64,000 nucleotides of DNA from assembly GCA_963793845.1 (NCBI GenBank), contig CAWCBG010000001.1:180873-244872 (forward strand), in the 5' to 3' direction. The position numbers were made by a program, and so were the translations under genes. Shown piece by piece: positions 18,738 through 27,773 of the stretch. A model generated the notes under the pieces. That model made no database searches, was not told the origin of the DNA, and worked only from the letters and a program-made list of their open reading frames with translations. Origin of the DNA: CAWCBG01 sp963793845 (lineage in GTDB: Bacteria > Acidobacteriota > Terriglobia > Terriglobales > Acidobacteriaceae). Each line of letters opens with the position of its first letter. Position 1 is the first letter of the stretch.

Positions 18738-18814
18738 TGGCGCGCCCGGAGAGATTCGAACTCCCGACCTATTGCTCCGGAGGCAATCGCTCTATCCAGC
18801 TGAGCTACGGGCGC
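18738..18814 (-). tRNA. tRNA-Arg (anticodon CCG), CCA encoded
   Basis: The full cloverleaf folds on the minus strand: acceptor GCGCCCG/CGGGCGC, D arm GCUC/GAGC, anticodon stem AUUGC/GCAAU around the loop CUCCGGA (anticodon CCG), T arm GGGAG-UUCGAAU-CUCUC, discriminator G, then genomic CCA at 18740-18738. Confidence 0.97.
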
Positions 18815-18891
18815 GTGCTTGAAAATTATACACTTCACCGCCCGTTCTGAGGCCTGAGGCATGCCAGAGCGCGCCAATGCGCCCTAAGCAT

Positions 18892-18947
18892 TGTCATCTT
18901 GACCGCAGGTTCGTGGCCTTTGCGATCCGGAGTCGAAAAGACCTTTA
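18892..18947. repeat. Solitary 56-nt REP-like element related to the GIY-YIG flanking repeats
   Basis: It begins TGTCATCTTGACCG and ends AGTCGAAAAGACCTTTA, sharing both ends with the 57-nt inverted repeats at 27965-28021 and 28375-28431 (TGTCAT..TGAGCG and AGTCGAAGAACCCCTATA). The middle is diverged. It is not beside a nuclease gene. It lies in the 198-nt gap between tRNA-Arg and the gene at 19013. Confidence 0.55.
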
Positions 18948-19012
18948 AGCTCTCAACATATCAGGCTGTCCTTGGGGCTGTTTCTGCGGCCCTTCACTTT
19001 CGGCGCAGGCCG

Positions 19013-19606
19013 TTAGTGCGTCACAATCCCCATTTCCCTGGCTAGGCGGAGTTGGCTGGCCTGCAGGGTACGCAGCGATTTCTCCAGGCTGGCTGCGGTG
19101 CTCGCGAGGCGGGAGGTATCGACGGGAATCTCGTCGAGCTGTTCATCCAGCCGATTGCCTTCCTTGGTCACCGCGGCGTCGGACTTAATCAGCCGTTTGG
19201 TCAGCGGCTTCAAGCCTGCGTCCTGCGAATCGGAAAAGGATTCGACGAACTTGCGGTTGGCGCGGCGTACTTCGTCAACGTCATCCTGCAGTGCGGTCGC
19301 CTGCCGGATAGCGACGCTGACGTCGGACGGGTTGCTGAGTTGCTTGAGGGCGCGTGCGTGCTGACGAGCGGTAGCCATGGTCTGCGCCATCTCGTGGAAC
19401 TGTGCTGCCTGCGCCGTAGTGGCCGCAACCGCGACCTCGTGCTTGAAGGTAGTGAGATCGGGGCTCTCTACCGGAGGTTCGGCTGGAGGAGGATTGTTGG
19501 CCGTAGTCCCCTGGTGACTGCCGTGCTGTGCGATCACAGCGAGGGGAACCAGCGCGCAAGCCAGCAGGATGAGGCTGTGTGCCAGGCGCATCGTTATGCT
19601 TCGCAT
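19013..19606 (-). CDS. Exported alpha-helical protein of unknown function
   Basis: The 197-residue product has a signal peptide (RLAHSLILLACALVPLAVIAQ; a start at the sixth residue, ATG 19591, is equally likely) and then a Pro-rich linker (NNPPPAEPPVESP). The rest is almost wholly helical, Ala-, Gln- and Asp-rich and coiled-coil-like. No family or catalytic motif is recognised. It is presumably periplasmic. It is single, between two tRNA genes. Confidence 0.6.
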   Translation of the reverse strand: MRSITMRLAHSLILLACALVPLAVIAQHGSHQGTTANNPPPAEPPVESPDLTTFKHEVAVAATTAQAAQFHEMAQTMATARQHARALKQLSNPSDVSVAIRQATALQDDVDEVRRANRKFVESFSDSQDAGLKPLTKRLIKSDAAVTKEGNRLDEQLDEIPVDTSRLASTAASLEKSLRTLQASQLRLAREMGIVTH

Positions 19607-19801
19607 GCCGGACTGACGAGGAGCATCGATGTCATCGTCTCGGTATTCAATGTAACCCGAATGAGTGTCGCCGTCATCAGGAATGCCATAGCAGTTTGAC
19701 GATCAAAATGGAGGCGTCGTCGATGGAGGAGTCGTGGCAGGAGGGTCTGAAGTGAACCCCTCACCTGCGTATGCCGCGCCTGGGATCACGTCACAGAATG
19801 C

Positions 19802-19807
19802 TATAAT
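19802..19807 (+). promoter_or_regulatory. -10 box of the tRNA-His promoter
   Basis: A consensus TATAAT stands 12 nt before the tRNA 5' end. The -35 region (around 19779-19784) is weak. Confidence 0.6.
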
Positions 19808-19818
19808 CGCGTGGGTAC

Positions 19819-19894
19819 GGTGGGTGTAGTTCAGTGGTAGAACTCCGGACTGTGGCTCCGGCTGTCAAGGGTTCGAATCCCTTCACCCACCCCA
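19819..19894 (+). tRNA. tRNA-His (anticodon GTG), with encoded G-1 and CCA
   Basis: The acceptor GTGGGTG pairs with CACCCAC, preceded by G-1 (19819) facing C73, the histidine identity pair. The anticodon loop CUGUGGC sits in stem CCGGA/UCCGG. The T loop is UUCGAAU, and CCA is genomic at 19892-19894. A TATAAT box lies at 19802-19807, only 12 nt upstream, a good -10 element. Confidence 0.97.
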
Positions 19895-19969
19895 ACTTCT
19901 TCTTTTTCCCGCCGAATCTTATGCTTACCGCCGCGGTGCTCGAACTTCTCCCTCAAACGGGAAGGGGCA

Positions 19970-20506
19970 CTATTTTTGCTGGCCGCCGAAAGGGAGCTCA
20001 GCCAGATCGACCCAGCGGTCCCCGTTGCCTTTGACAAAGGCCAGGGAATCGATCCGAATCTTGCGCGGCAGCTTGAACATGTCCCAGCGCTGGCGGGCGA
20101 TGCCGAGAACCTTGAGAGCCTCCTCGACAGTGTCCATTTTGGCGATGGTAAGGTGGGGCATATAGGGCCAGGGTTCGACATATTCCATCGCTCCCCGATT
20201 CACCTCGTCATGCAATTCGCGCATGCGGTAGGCGCCATGAGCTACGCGGATGAAGACAGTCGGCGTGGTAGGAATGAAAGTCTCGACATCGCCCATGGTC
20301 ACGTGGAAGGGCACCGTAGCCCGACAGATTTCCCGAAGCAGCTGGACCGCATCCTGCTCGGAACCGTTCAAACATCGGGGCGGCAGGATGGTGAGGTGAG
20401 CGTCAGCGTGGGTATGCGCAGGATGCAGTTCGCGGCGCAGCTCTTCGACAAAAGCACCTACAGGATTGCGAACATACGCAATCGCGGCATACATAAGGCC
20501 GATCAT
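19970..20506 (-). CDS. 2H phosphoesterase / 2'-5' RNA ligase-like protein
   Basis: From ATG 20506 (MIGLMYAAIAYVRNPVGAF) the product is 178 residues. It has the two H-x-T motifs of the 2H phosphoesterase superfamily, HLTILPP (about residue 36) and HLTIAKM (about 116), which place two histidines around a 2',3'-cyclic phosphate or RNA 2'-5' bond. The in-frame upstream start at 20605 would add an Arg/Pro-rich stretch with no conservation. The substrate is unknown. It is convergent with tRNA-His. Confidence 0.85.
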   Translation of the reverse strand: MIGLMYAAIAYVRNPVGAFVEELRRELHPAHTHADAHLTILPPRCLNGSEQDAVQLLREICRATVPFHVTMGDVETFIPTTPTVFIRVAHGAYRMRELHDEVNRGAMEYVEPWPYMPHLTIAKMDTVEEALKVLGIARQRWDMFKLPRKIRIDSLAFVKGNGDRWVDLAELPFGGQQK

Positions 20507-20734
20507 GAAGGGTTCATTATACCGGGATATGGTGCCGAAGAAACGGCGCGGCACCAAGAAGCGAGTGCGTACACCGGCTGGTCTGGGAGGCGACCTTGCA
20601 AGCAAGCACGGGAGCGCGGCCGTCTCACAATCGACATCCCCTGCATAATGGCAGCAGCCACCGTCACCGTCGCACAGCCCGACACTGTGCTACGATCTCG
20701 TTTTCGAATCCCGCTTCAAATCTAAGGAGCTCTC

Positions 20735-21298
20735 ATGCGTAAGGCGGTCCTGTCACTCGCTGTTGTCATGTTCATGGCGGTTTCTGCATTCGAGTTGGGC
20801 GCCGCCACTTTGGCGGGTGTGACCCTGCCGGATACGGAACAGGTCGGCAGCACGAAGTTAGTGCTCAATGGAATGGGAATAAGAACCAAGTACATGGTGA
20901 AGGTGTATATCGCCGGGCTCTACTTGGAGCAGAAGTCGTCGGACCCTGGCACTATCATCAAGGCCGACGCCCCCAAGCAGATCGTCATGCACTTCGTGCA
21001 CGGTGCAAGCAAGAGCCAAATGGCTGACGCCTTCGACGAGTCGTTCAGCGACAATACGCCAGATGCTGTGAAGACGATGAAGGGCGATATCGACCGGTTA
21101 CTAGGTGCGCTGGAACCCGTCAAGGTGGGAGACCAAATGGTTTTCACCTACGTCCCAGGCACGGGCACGACGTTGTCCATCAATGGCCAGGACAAGCTGA
21201 CGATCGCCGGTCCGGCCTTCGGCTCGGTGCTCTTTTCGGTGTGGCTGGGGCCTAAGCCTCCGAATGCGGATCTGAAAAAGGGGATGCTCGGTCAGTAA
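20735..21298 (+). CDS. Exported chalcone-isomerase-like domain protein
   Basis: This 187-residue protein has a signal peptide (MRKAVLSLAVVMFMAVSAFELGA). The mature part matches the bacterial chalcone-isomerase-like fold: GVTLPDTEQVGSTKLVLNGMG, KYMVKVYIAGLYLEQKS and a C-terminal FGSVLFSVWLGPKPP. Bacterial members lack the plant catalytic set and have no established reaction; fatty-acid binding has been suggested for the fold. AAGGAG lies 7 nt before the ATG. It appears monocistronic. Confidence 0.85.
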   Translation: MRKAVLSLAVVMFMAVSAFELGAATLAGVTLPDTEQVGSTKLVLNGMGIRTKYMVKVYIAGLYLEQKSSDPGTIIKADAPKQIVMHFVHGASKSQMADAFDESFSDNTPDAVKTMKGDIDRLLGALEPVKVGDQMVFTYVPGTGTTLSINGQDKLTIAGPAFGSVLFSVWLGPKPPNADLKKGMLGQ

Positions 21299-21411
21299 CG
21301 GTAAGGACAATTCCATAATTGTGGTGCAATCGGCCACACGTCTCCGATTCTTCGAGCATGTCTGCGATTTCCCCGAAGCGCGAGTCTCACAGGTCCTCGA
21401 ATCAGGTAGCT

Positions 21412-21447
21412 TTCCTGAACGGGCTTTTGCCCGGCCCGCTTCAGGAA
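21412..21447 (+). promoter_or_regulatory. Leader hairpin covering the ribosome site of the MgtC/SapB gene
   Basis: TTCCTGAA (21412-21419) pairs with TTCAGGAA (21440-21447), and CGGGC-TTTT-GCCCG (21420-21433) forms an inner stem-loop. The 3' arm overlaps the Shine-Dalgarno AGGAAGGG (21443-21450) of the gene starting at 21458, so the fold would hide it. Confidence 0.6.
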
Positions 21448-21457
21448 GGGATCAGCC

Positions 21458-22744
21458 ATGAAGCAACTTTTTGACTTAATTCCCGCGGAAGGCGTGAAGA
21501 TCCTGCTCGTGCTCTTTTTGTCGTTCCTGGTGGGACTGGAACGCGAAGAGCACAAGGCGGCGTCGGAAAGCTATTCCTTCGGCGGAGTTCGTACCTTCCC
21601 CTTGATCGGGCTTACTGGCTACGCCATGGCGTTGCTGACGAACGGCCAATTCATGCCGATGGCAGTCGGCTTCGCGGTGGTAGGCGCATTCCTCTGGCTG
21701 TCCTACCGTTACAAGCTGTCGTTACAAGGTGCGTCAAGCCCCTCCGGGGTGACCAGCGAAATCTCCGCCTTGATCACTTACCTCGTCGGATCGCTCGTCT
21801 TCTCCGGGTATTTCTGGATCGCGACCACAATCACAGTGGCCAGCATGCTGCTGCTGGAACTGAAAGAGTACTTGGAAGGATTGAGCAAACGGGTACCGCC
21901 CGATCAGATTCTTACCTTCACAAAATTTCTGCTTCTGACTGCGGTGATCCTGCCGATATTGCCCAATAAAGAGTTCAGTGCGTTTCAAATCAATCCCTTC
22001 AAGACGTGGCTGGTCGTGGTTGCGGTAAGCGGGATCTCTTACGGAAGCTACGTGCTGTTGGCCCTAACGAAGAGCAAAAGCAGCATCCTGCTCTCTGCCG
22101 TGCTGGGTGGACTCTATTCCTCGACCGTGACGACGGTCGCGCTCGCCAAACGTGCTGACCGCGAACAGCGTCCGCATCTGTTTTCAGGAGGAATACTCAT
22201 TGCCTCGGGAGTCATGTATTTGCGCCTGATCTGCCTGGTGGCGATATTCAACCGTCAACTGGCGGAATCGTTAGTCGTGCCTTGTACCATTCTGTCGGGC
22301 ACCGCCTTGGCGATAGGCTGGCTGTGGGCGCGCGTGCCGGACGGCCCGTCCGACGAGGTGAAGCAGGAATTCCAGCCTAAGAATCCGCTGGAATTGCGGT
22401 CGGCGTTATTGTTTGCGGCCCTGTTTCTGGGCGTGGTAGTGGTCACCCGGCTGGTGACGAATCGCCTGGGCAGCAGTGGCGTCTACGGCTTGGCCGCCGT
22501 CACCGGCGTGACGGATGTCGATCCGTTCATCCTGGGTTTAACCCAATCAGCGGGCTCGCTGATAACATTTTCCGTAGCCGCCAGCAGCATTCTCGTGGCT
22601 GCCGCCAGCAACAATCTGATTAAGGGCATGTATGCGTACGGCTTTGCCGACCGGAAGACAGGGAAACAAGCCCTCATTCTGCTTTCCGGCCTGGCCGTGT
22701 TGGGTGTTGTACCTCTTCTTTGGCTTCAACGCGTCGGACGGTAA
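21458..22744 (+). CDS. MgtC/SapB family membrane protein with DUF4010
   Basis: This 428-residue protein has about twelve hydrophobic segments. The N-terminal 140 residues are an MgtC/SapB domain (FLVGLEREEHKA, GVRTFPLIGLTGYAMALL). The rest is DUF4010, with GLYSSTVTTVALAKR and a C-terminal AAVTGVTDVDPFILGL motif. MgtC proteins act in growth at low Mg2+ and in control of ATP synthase; the DUF4010 fusion has no defined role. Its Shine-Dalgarno is within a hairpin (21412-21447), which suggests control at translation. Confidence 0.88.
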   Translation: MKQLFDLIPAEGVKILLVLFLSFLVGLEREEHKAASESYSFGGVRTFPLIGLTGYAMALLTNGQFMPMAVGFAVVGAFLWLSYRYKLSLQGASSPSGVTSEISALITYLVGSLVFSGYFWIATTITVASMLLLELKEYLEGLSKRVPPDQILTFTKFLLLTAVILPILPNKEFSAFQINPFKTWLVVVAVSGISYGSYVLLALTKSKSSILLSAVLGGLYSSTVTTVALAKRADREQRPHLFSGGILIASGVMYLRLICLVAIFNRQLAESLVVPCTILSGTALAIGWLWARVPDGPSDEVKQEFQPKNPLELRSALLFAALFLGVVVVTRLVTNRLGSSGVYGLAAVTGVTDVDPFILGLTQSAGSLITFSVAASSILVAAASNNLIKGMYAYGFADRKTGKQALILLSGLAVLGVVPLLWLQRVGR

Positions 22745-22869
22745 CCTGGATAACCTGTTGGATCGCAGCACGCAGAAATCCGATTGCTAACGTTCATCAC
22801 ACATGGCATTTCCTCTGCGACGGACCGCGATGGTTTGAAGTAGTTTAGAATCGATGAAGCCAGAAGAGT

Positions 22870-22946
<77 letters not shown>

Positions 22947-23392
22947 GTTACTTCAGCCCTAAGAATTCCTTCAGCCGCTGTTGTGGCGAATCCCATCGAG
23001 CGCAAGCAGGCAACTCACTCTCTTTCCTGCATTGCAATCGAAGTCTTTCCCATCACTTTCCTTCGCCGGTCGCTTACGCAAACAGAAATCCCCAACCAGT
23101 CCGGCCACCTGGCCGGTCCGGTTGGCCGCGACGCCGAAACCCGCCAACCTCTTGCTGCAGGGAACCGGAGCCCCAAGAGGCCGCAGGCTAGCCCGCTAAC
23201 GCGATAATCCGCTCCGGTGGAGTGTCTCTAACCCCCACTTGAGGACTGAACCCTGGCTCAGCTATCGTTTCATCCCAGGCAACTAATATTTCTGCGATAT
23301 CTCCATGCAATTTCTAGTCTCCCGCCGTTCCTGTATAAGCGGCCTGAGGCCCGTTTCCCTTCGGGCAGCGTCTAAGGAAAGAGGAGTCCATC
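22947..23392. other. Non-coding gap with a strong hairpin
   Basis: No convincing gene is seen in these 446 bases. At 23092-23125 CCAACC and CCGGCCA pair with TGGCCGG and GGTTGG with small mismatches, giving a long GC-rich hairpin. The following 100 bases are also G/C-structured. A small RNA is possible but none is recognised. Confidence 0.4.
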
Positions 23393-23842
23393 ATGAAAGC
23401 GTACTCATTTGCGATTTTCCGCACATGTCTTGCACTCCTGATTGTCAGTTTGGTGCCCGCAACGTGCCTGACACAGCAGCGACTCTCGGCGACTCCAGCG
23501 CAGAGTAATGACGACGCCCCTAACAACGTGTGGGGGGGCGAGCACGTCGAGATGGAGTTCACCAAGGACGGCGCGAACCTCGATTTCGATTGTGCCACCG
23601 GCACGATCGGCCAGCCAATCTCTCCCGACAGCAACGGGAAGTTTCAGGTCAGCGGCACCTACACGCGGGAAATGCCCGGGCCCACTCCCCGCAATGGCAG
23701 GCCTGCGTCGGCTGCAGTTTATTCCGGCACAATCCGTGGAAACACGATGCAGTTGGAGGTCATTCTCGCCGACAGCAAAGAGAGTGTAGGCGTCTTTCAG
23801 TTGGCAAAGGGTAGCAGTGGCCGCGTAATGAAGTGCCGCTGA
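23393..23842 (+). CDS. Small exported protein, unknown function
   Basis: The 149-residue product has a signal peptide (MKAYSFAIFRTCLALLIVSLV). The mature part is short, with GGEHVEMEFTKDGANLDFDC, a second Cys near the end (VMKCR) that could form a disulfide, and beta-rich sequence (KFQVSGTYTREMPGPTP, YSGTIRGNTMQLEV). This resembles lipocalin-like or META-like small barrels, but no family can be named. AGAGGAG lies about 8 nt before the ATG. It stands alone. Confidence 0.65.
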   Translation: MKAYSFAIFRTCLALLIVSLVPATCLTQQRLSATPAQSNDDAPNNVWGGEHVEMEFTKDGANLDFDCATGTIGQPISPDSNGKFQVSGTYTREMPGPTPRNGRPASAAVYSGTIRGNTMQLEVILADSKESVGVFQLAKGSSGRVMKCR

Positions 23843-23942
23843 GGCTGCCGTTTCCTATCTGCAAGAGCTTGCCTGATAGATTAGTTCAGAGGAGGCGCTT
23901 GTCCGGTTCACCGACGGTCATGCGCATGTCTGAGCCAGAGCC

Positions 23943-24995
23943 ATGTTCCATCCCACCGACGACCTTCGCATCAAGTGGACCAAAGTTGTTCTTCCTCCTG
24001 TGTTCCTGGAGGAGGAGATGCCCACAACGGAAATTGCCGCTGAAACCGTCTACCGTGCTCGTAAGGAGATTCAGGGGATCCTGCAGGGGCAAGATCACCG
24101 CCTGCTGGTGGTCGTCGGCCCCTGCTCCATCCACGACACCAAAGCGGCAAACGAATATGCTCGCTTGCTCAAGGGCGCGATCGACGAGCTATCGAATGAG
24201 CTGTGCGTCGTGATGCGCGTCTACTTCGAGAAGCCGCGCACTACGGTTGGATGGAAAGGTCTGATCAACGATCCGCACCTCGATCAGTCCTACAAGATTA
24301 ACGATGGCTTGCGGCTGGCGCGACGGCTGCTCCTCGACTTGGCCGAGATGGGCGTCCCCGCGGGAACTGAATTCCTGGATATGATCACGCCGCAGTATAT
24401 GGCGAGCCTGGTGAGTTGGGGTGCGATTGGCGCGCGCACCACCGAGAGCCAGGTGCATCGTCAACTCGTCTCGGGAATTTCCTGCCCAGTCGGCTTCAAG
24501 AACGCAACTTCGGGCGACGTGCAGATCGCTATCGAAGCGGTGCTGTCCGCTGCCCAGCCGCATACGTTTCTAGGCCACAGCAAGCACGGGCAGTCGGCGA
24601 TCTTTGTGACTACGGGCAATCCGGATTGTCACGTGATCCTGCGCGGTGGCCGCAAGATGGTGAACTATACCGCCGACGCCGTGGAGCGAGTTTGCCAGGA
24701 ACTGTCGACAGCCGGGCTTCCCGCTCGCGTCATGATCGATTGCAGCCACGCTAACAGTAATAAGGACCACACGCGCCAGCCGGGTGTCTGCCGCGATGTC
24801 GCGGCGCAGATCGCGGCAGGAGAGCAGCGCATCCTCGGCGTCATGCTGGAAAGCAACCTGGTCGCCGGAGCGCAAAAGCCCATGCCGGGGAAACCGCTGG
24901 TTTATGGACAAAGCATCACCGACGCGTGCATGGGATGGGACGAAACGCTACCGTTGCTGCGCGAACTGGCCGCCGCCGTGCGTGCGCGGACTTGA
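23943..24995 (+). CDS. aroG: 3-deoxy-7-phosphoheptulonate (DAHP) synthase, type I
   Basis: This 350-residue AroF/G/H-type enzyme condenses phosphoenolpyruvate and erythrose 4-phosphate at the entry to the shikimate pathway. Characteristic segments are VVVGPCSIHD (metal-binding Cys), YFEKPRTTVGWKGLINDP, GARTTESQVHR, GHSKHGQ, and IDCSHANSNKDHTRQP near the end. The length equals E. coli AroG. Which aromatic amino acid inhibits it cannot be judged. It is monocistronic, convergent with the gene at 25026. Confidence 0.95.
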   Translation: MFHPTDDLRIKWTKVVLPPVFLEEEMPTTEIAAETVYRARKEIQGILQGQDHRLLVVVGPCSIHDTKAANEYARLLKGAIDELSNELCVVMRVYFEKPRTTVGWKGLINDPHLDQSYKINDGLRLARRLLLDLAEMGVPAGTEFLDMITPQYMASLVSWGAIGARTTESQVHRQLVSGISCPVGFKNATSGDVQIAIEAVLSAAQPHTFLGHSKHGQSAIFVTTGNPDCHVILRGGRKMVNYTADAVERVCQELSTAGLPARVMIDCSHANSNKDHTRQPGVCRDVAAQIAAGEQRILGVMLESNLVAGAQKPMPGKPLVYGQSITDACMGWDETLPLLRELAAAVRART

Positions 24996-25025
24996 GCCAG
25001 CCGCTGTCAGCGGTCAGAGAGAGAG

Positions 25026-25721
25026 TCATGATGTGGGCGTCGGTGCAGCCTCGGGCTTACCCACCATTCGTTCCAGAACGCTGCAGCCTTCGGTCACCAT
25101 GAGCTTGCCCAGCACGAGCGCCATTTTACTATCTAACCCGCACATGAACACATCGAGTTCGTCCTCTTTAGCTTCGCCTTGTGCCACTCCTCGATTCACC
25201 CTGTAATACATGATGGCCAGCGCAGAATTGGCGTGGGTCAAAGCGTAGTAGACCGACTCGTCCGCCTTAGTCTTGGATTGAGTTCTTGCCTGTGTCAGGC
25301 GTCGGTCGATGTCGTCGAAGCGATTGCCGATCACAGCCGACGGGCGATTCAGGACAAACCACCTCAGACTCTCGAGTTCGTCCGGAATTACCATGACTTC
25401 CTGACGGAATTTGTCTGACAGGGGCAGTCCTCCCGGAAAAGGGTTCAAGTCTTTAGGGTCAGTTTTAGAGCGTGTCGTGATTTCTATGACGCCGCCGTTG
25501 GTATTTGTCGTTGCCTTGAAAGCGTCAGCGATCGCGGGGACGCTCAAGTAAGTCTGTCCGCCCACAACCATTACGTCCTTCGATGAGATCGCTTGACCGT
25601 CGACGGTTACGAGCTTTTGTCGAATGGGGGTTGTGGAAGAGGCAGGTTTCGAAGGTGGCTGCGCATTTATCGCAATGACTAACAGTACAACCGTGACACA
25701 ATAGGCGATTCCGCTCCTCAC
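25026..25721 (-). CDS. Exported protein with copper-amine-oxidase-N-like domain
   Basis: This 231-residue protein has a signal peptide (RSGIAYCVTVVLLVIAINAQ). Residues 35-85 (LVTVDGQAISSKDVMVVGGQ, TYLSVPAIADAFKA) resemble the copper amine oxidase N-terminal-like beta domain used in many bacterial exported proteins. The rest is helical, with two cysteines (MCGLDS, EGCSVLERM). No enzyme domain is seen. It is convergent with aroG, 30 nt apart. Confidence 0.65.
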   Translation of the reverse strand: MRSGIAYCVTVVLLVIAINAQPPSKPASSTTPIRQKLVTVDGQAISSKDVMVVGGQTYLSVPAIADAFKATTNTNGGVIEITTRSKTDPKDLNPFPGGLPLSDKFRQEVMVIPDELESLRWFVLNRPSAVIGNRFDDIDRRLTQARTQSKTKADESVYYALTHANSALAIMYYRVNRGVAQGEAKEDELDVFMCGLDSKMALVLGKLMVTEGCSVLERMVGKPEAAPTPTS

Positions 25722-25844
25722 TTCGCACCTCTCAGGGATCCGGCAAGGGCCAGAATCCGGCGTTCCCCTCTCGCAATGAGAGTGGAGCAGGCGTCAGCGC
25801 CTGTCAACCATAAGTCTGTAATGCAGCGTTCGTGAGACGGCCGG

Positions 25845-27305
25845 CTAGAGGCGCTCCAGCACAGCCTTCAGGTAACGCCAGAAGCTCTCGACCGACGAAA
25901 TCTCCACTCGCTCGTTGGGACTGTGCGGATCGACGATGGTAGGGCCGAACGACACCATCTGCATACCGGGATATTTCTCGCCAATCACGCCGCATTCCAA
26001 GCCGGCGTGCATGGCGATCAACTTCGCCGGCTGGCCAAACAGGTCCTCATGTACGGCCTGCAATTTCCGCACGATCTCGCTGTTCGGCTCAGGTTTCCAT
26101 CCCGGATAGCTGCCCGTGTGCTCGGTCGAGAAACCCGCCAGCTTGCAAACCGTCGCGACCATGCGAGCCGCCGCCCACTTGCTGCTCTCGATGGCGCTGC
26201 GCTGGCTGGTAACGACTTCGAGCACATCGCCTTTGGTAGAGATGATGGCGAGGTTCGTCGAATCCTGCACCAATCCGGGCACATCAGGACTCATGGCGAG
26301 CACGCCGTGGTGCAGGCTGGCCAGCAGATCAACCGCCTGGCGCGCGCCTTCCACATCCAATACCGATTGCGGGCGGGTGGCTTTCTCGACCGTGATCTGC
26401 AGCCCGGGATCGAAGCCGCCGAGGTCCGACTTCCATCCGGACTCGGCGGTTGCCACGATCGATCGCAACTCTTGTTCCTTGGCAGGATCGAGCACCACGG
26501 TTGCCGAGGCCTCGCGGGGGATCGCATTCTGTGCGCTGCCTCCGTTGAGGTCGGCAATCTGTACCGGGAGCTTCTCCAGCGCGCTCTGCAGCGTCGCTCC
26601 CAGAATGCGCAAGGCATTGCCGCGGCCCTGATGAATGTCGACGCCGGAGTGGCCGCCTTTCAGGCCTGAAACCTTGATGCGATAAGCGTCGCCAGCGCCG
26701 GCAGGTTGCAGCTTCACGGTGCGGCGAGCGGTGGTCTTGATGCCGCCGGAGCAGCCGATACAGAGCGTTCCCTTTTCCTCATTGTCGAGGTTGAGGAAGT
26801 AGTTGGATTGCAGCAGCCCGGCAGGGAACTCCGCAGCGCCGGTCAGGCCGGTTTCCTCGTCGATGGTGAAGACGAACTCCAGCGGACCGTGCGCGATGTC
26901 GTCGCTCTCCATGACAGCGAGCGCCGCGGCAACTCCAACTCCGTTGTCGGAGCCGAGCGTGGTGCCATCGGCTTTCAGCCAGTCTCCATCGCGAAATACC
27001 TTGATCGGGTCGGTGTCGAAGTTGTGCGCTGTGCCTTCGTTCTTCTCGCAGACCATGTCGAGATGACCTTGCAGCAGAGCCTTGGGAGCGTTCTCGCGTC
27101 CCGGCCGCGCCGGCTTGCGGACGACGGTGTTGCCGACGCTATCGTGCACCGCTTCCAGTCCGAGACGCGATGCGACGGACAGAACGTAATCGCGCGCAGC
27201 GGCTTCTTTGGTGGAGGCGCGCGGAATGGCAGCAATGGCGGCGAAGTGTTTCCAGACTGGCTTTGGCTCAAGATCGACGAACGGCGAGGTCATAGAAGTC
27301 TCCAA
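25845..27305 (-). CDS. pepD: Aminoacyl-histidine dipeptidase (M20C, PepD)
   Basis: This 486-residue zinc dipeptidase cleaves Xaa-His and related dipeptides. The metal ligands are in GHLDMVCEKN (His), GSDNGVGVAAAL (Asp, bridging), DEETGLTGA (Glu-Glu) and a C-terminal MHAGLECG (His/Glu). The length equals E. coli PepD (485). The start is ATG 27305 or 27293 (MTSPFVDLEPKPVWKHF), and the second aligns better with the family. It is followed by no obvious partner and is transcribed away from the glutaredoxin gene's end. Confidence 0.93.
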   Translation of the reverse strand: METSMTSPFVDLEPKPVWKHFAAIAAIPRASTKEAAARDYVLSVASRLGLEAVHDSVGNTVVRKPARPGRENAPKALLQGHLDMVCEKNEGTAHNFDTDPIKVFRDGDWLKADGTTLGSDNGVGVAAALAVMESDDIAHGPLEFVFTIDEETGLTGAAEFPAGLLQSNYFLNLDNEEKGTLCIGCSGGIKTTARRTVKLQPAGAGDAYRIKVSGLKGGHSGVDIHQGRGNALRILGATLQSALEKLPVQIADLNGGSAQNAIPREASATVVLDPAKEQELRSIVATAESGWKSDLGGFDPGLQITVEKATRPQSVLDVEGARQAVDLLASLHHGVLAMSPDVPGLVQDSTNLAIISTKGDVLEVVTSQRSAIESSKWAAARMVATVCKLAGFSTEHTGSYPGWKPEPNSEIVRKLQAVHEDLFGQPAKLIAMHAGLECGVIGEKYPGMQMVSFGPTIVDPHSPNERVEISSVESFWRYLKAVLERL

Positions 27306-27385
27306 GAAGGTAACGAACTATCGTACAGGCAGGATTGACAGTGGCCAAACCGCAAAGCCATCGCGAGGAAGCGCGGTCGCTTGCG

Positions 27386-27646
27386 TCAGCCTTCGTCGAC
27401 CAGGCCGAGCAGCGCGCTCATTTCCTCGTAGAGAAAGCCTTCGCCGGGACGATAAGGCTGAATCCAGCGGCCATCGATGACGAACTGCGGAACCGCGCGC
27501 TTGCCGGTGCGGCGGATGACTTCTTCGGCGGCGCCGGGAGTGGTTTCGATATTCACTTCCTTGAAGGGAATGTTGTTCTTCTCCAGGAAGCGCTTCGCCG
27601 TGCGGCAGTCGGGACACCAGGAAGCCGAGTAAACCAGAACGTTCAT
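27386..27646 (-). CDS. Glutaredoxin-like protein (CPDC)
   Basis: From ATG 27646 (MNVLVYSASWCPDCRTAKRF) the product is 86 residues. It is a thioredoxin-fold glutaredoxin with active site WCPDC (11-14) and the cis-Pro region KRAVPQFVIDG. CPDC-type proteins are common mini-glutaredoxins; the physiological partner is unknown. It is upstream of pepD on the same strand (80-nt gap), possibly co-transcribed. Confidence 0.88.
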   Translation of the reverse strand: MNVLVYSASWCPDCRTAKRFLEKNNIPFKEVNIETTPGAAEEVIRRTGKRAVPQFVIDGRWIQPYRPGEGFLYEEMSALLGLVDEG

Positions 27647-27773
27647 GGGAATTTTATGATCCGGACTTTTCATCATATTCCAGCAGCTTGCATTGGGGAA
27701 AGCGTCTGAGCCGATTTGAAAGCACCCATTAAGCTTTCACAAAGAATCAACAACTTAGCGAAAAATTCCCGCC

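Noticed and set aside
23092..23230. 6S RNA or SRP RNA after tRNA-Pro
   Set aside because: A GC-rich hairpin is present, but neither the 6S bubble-stem layout nor the SRP GGAAGGAAGCAGC-type core is found.
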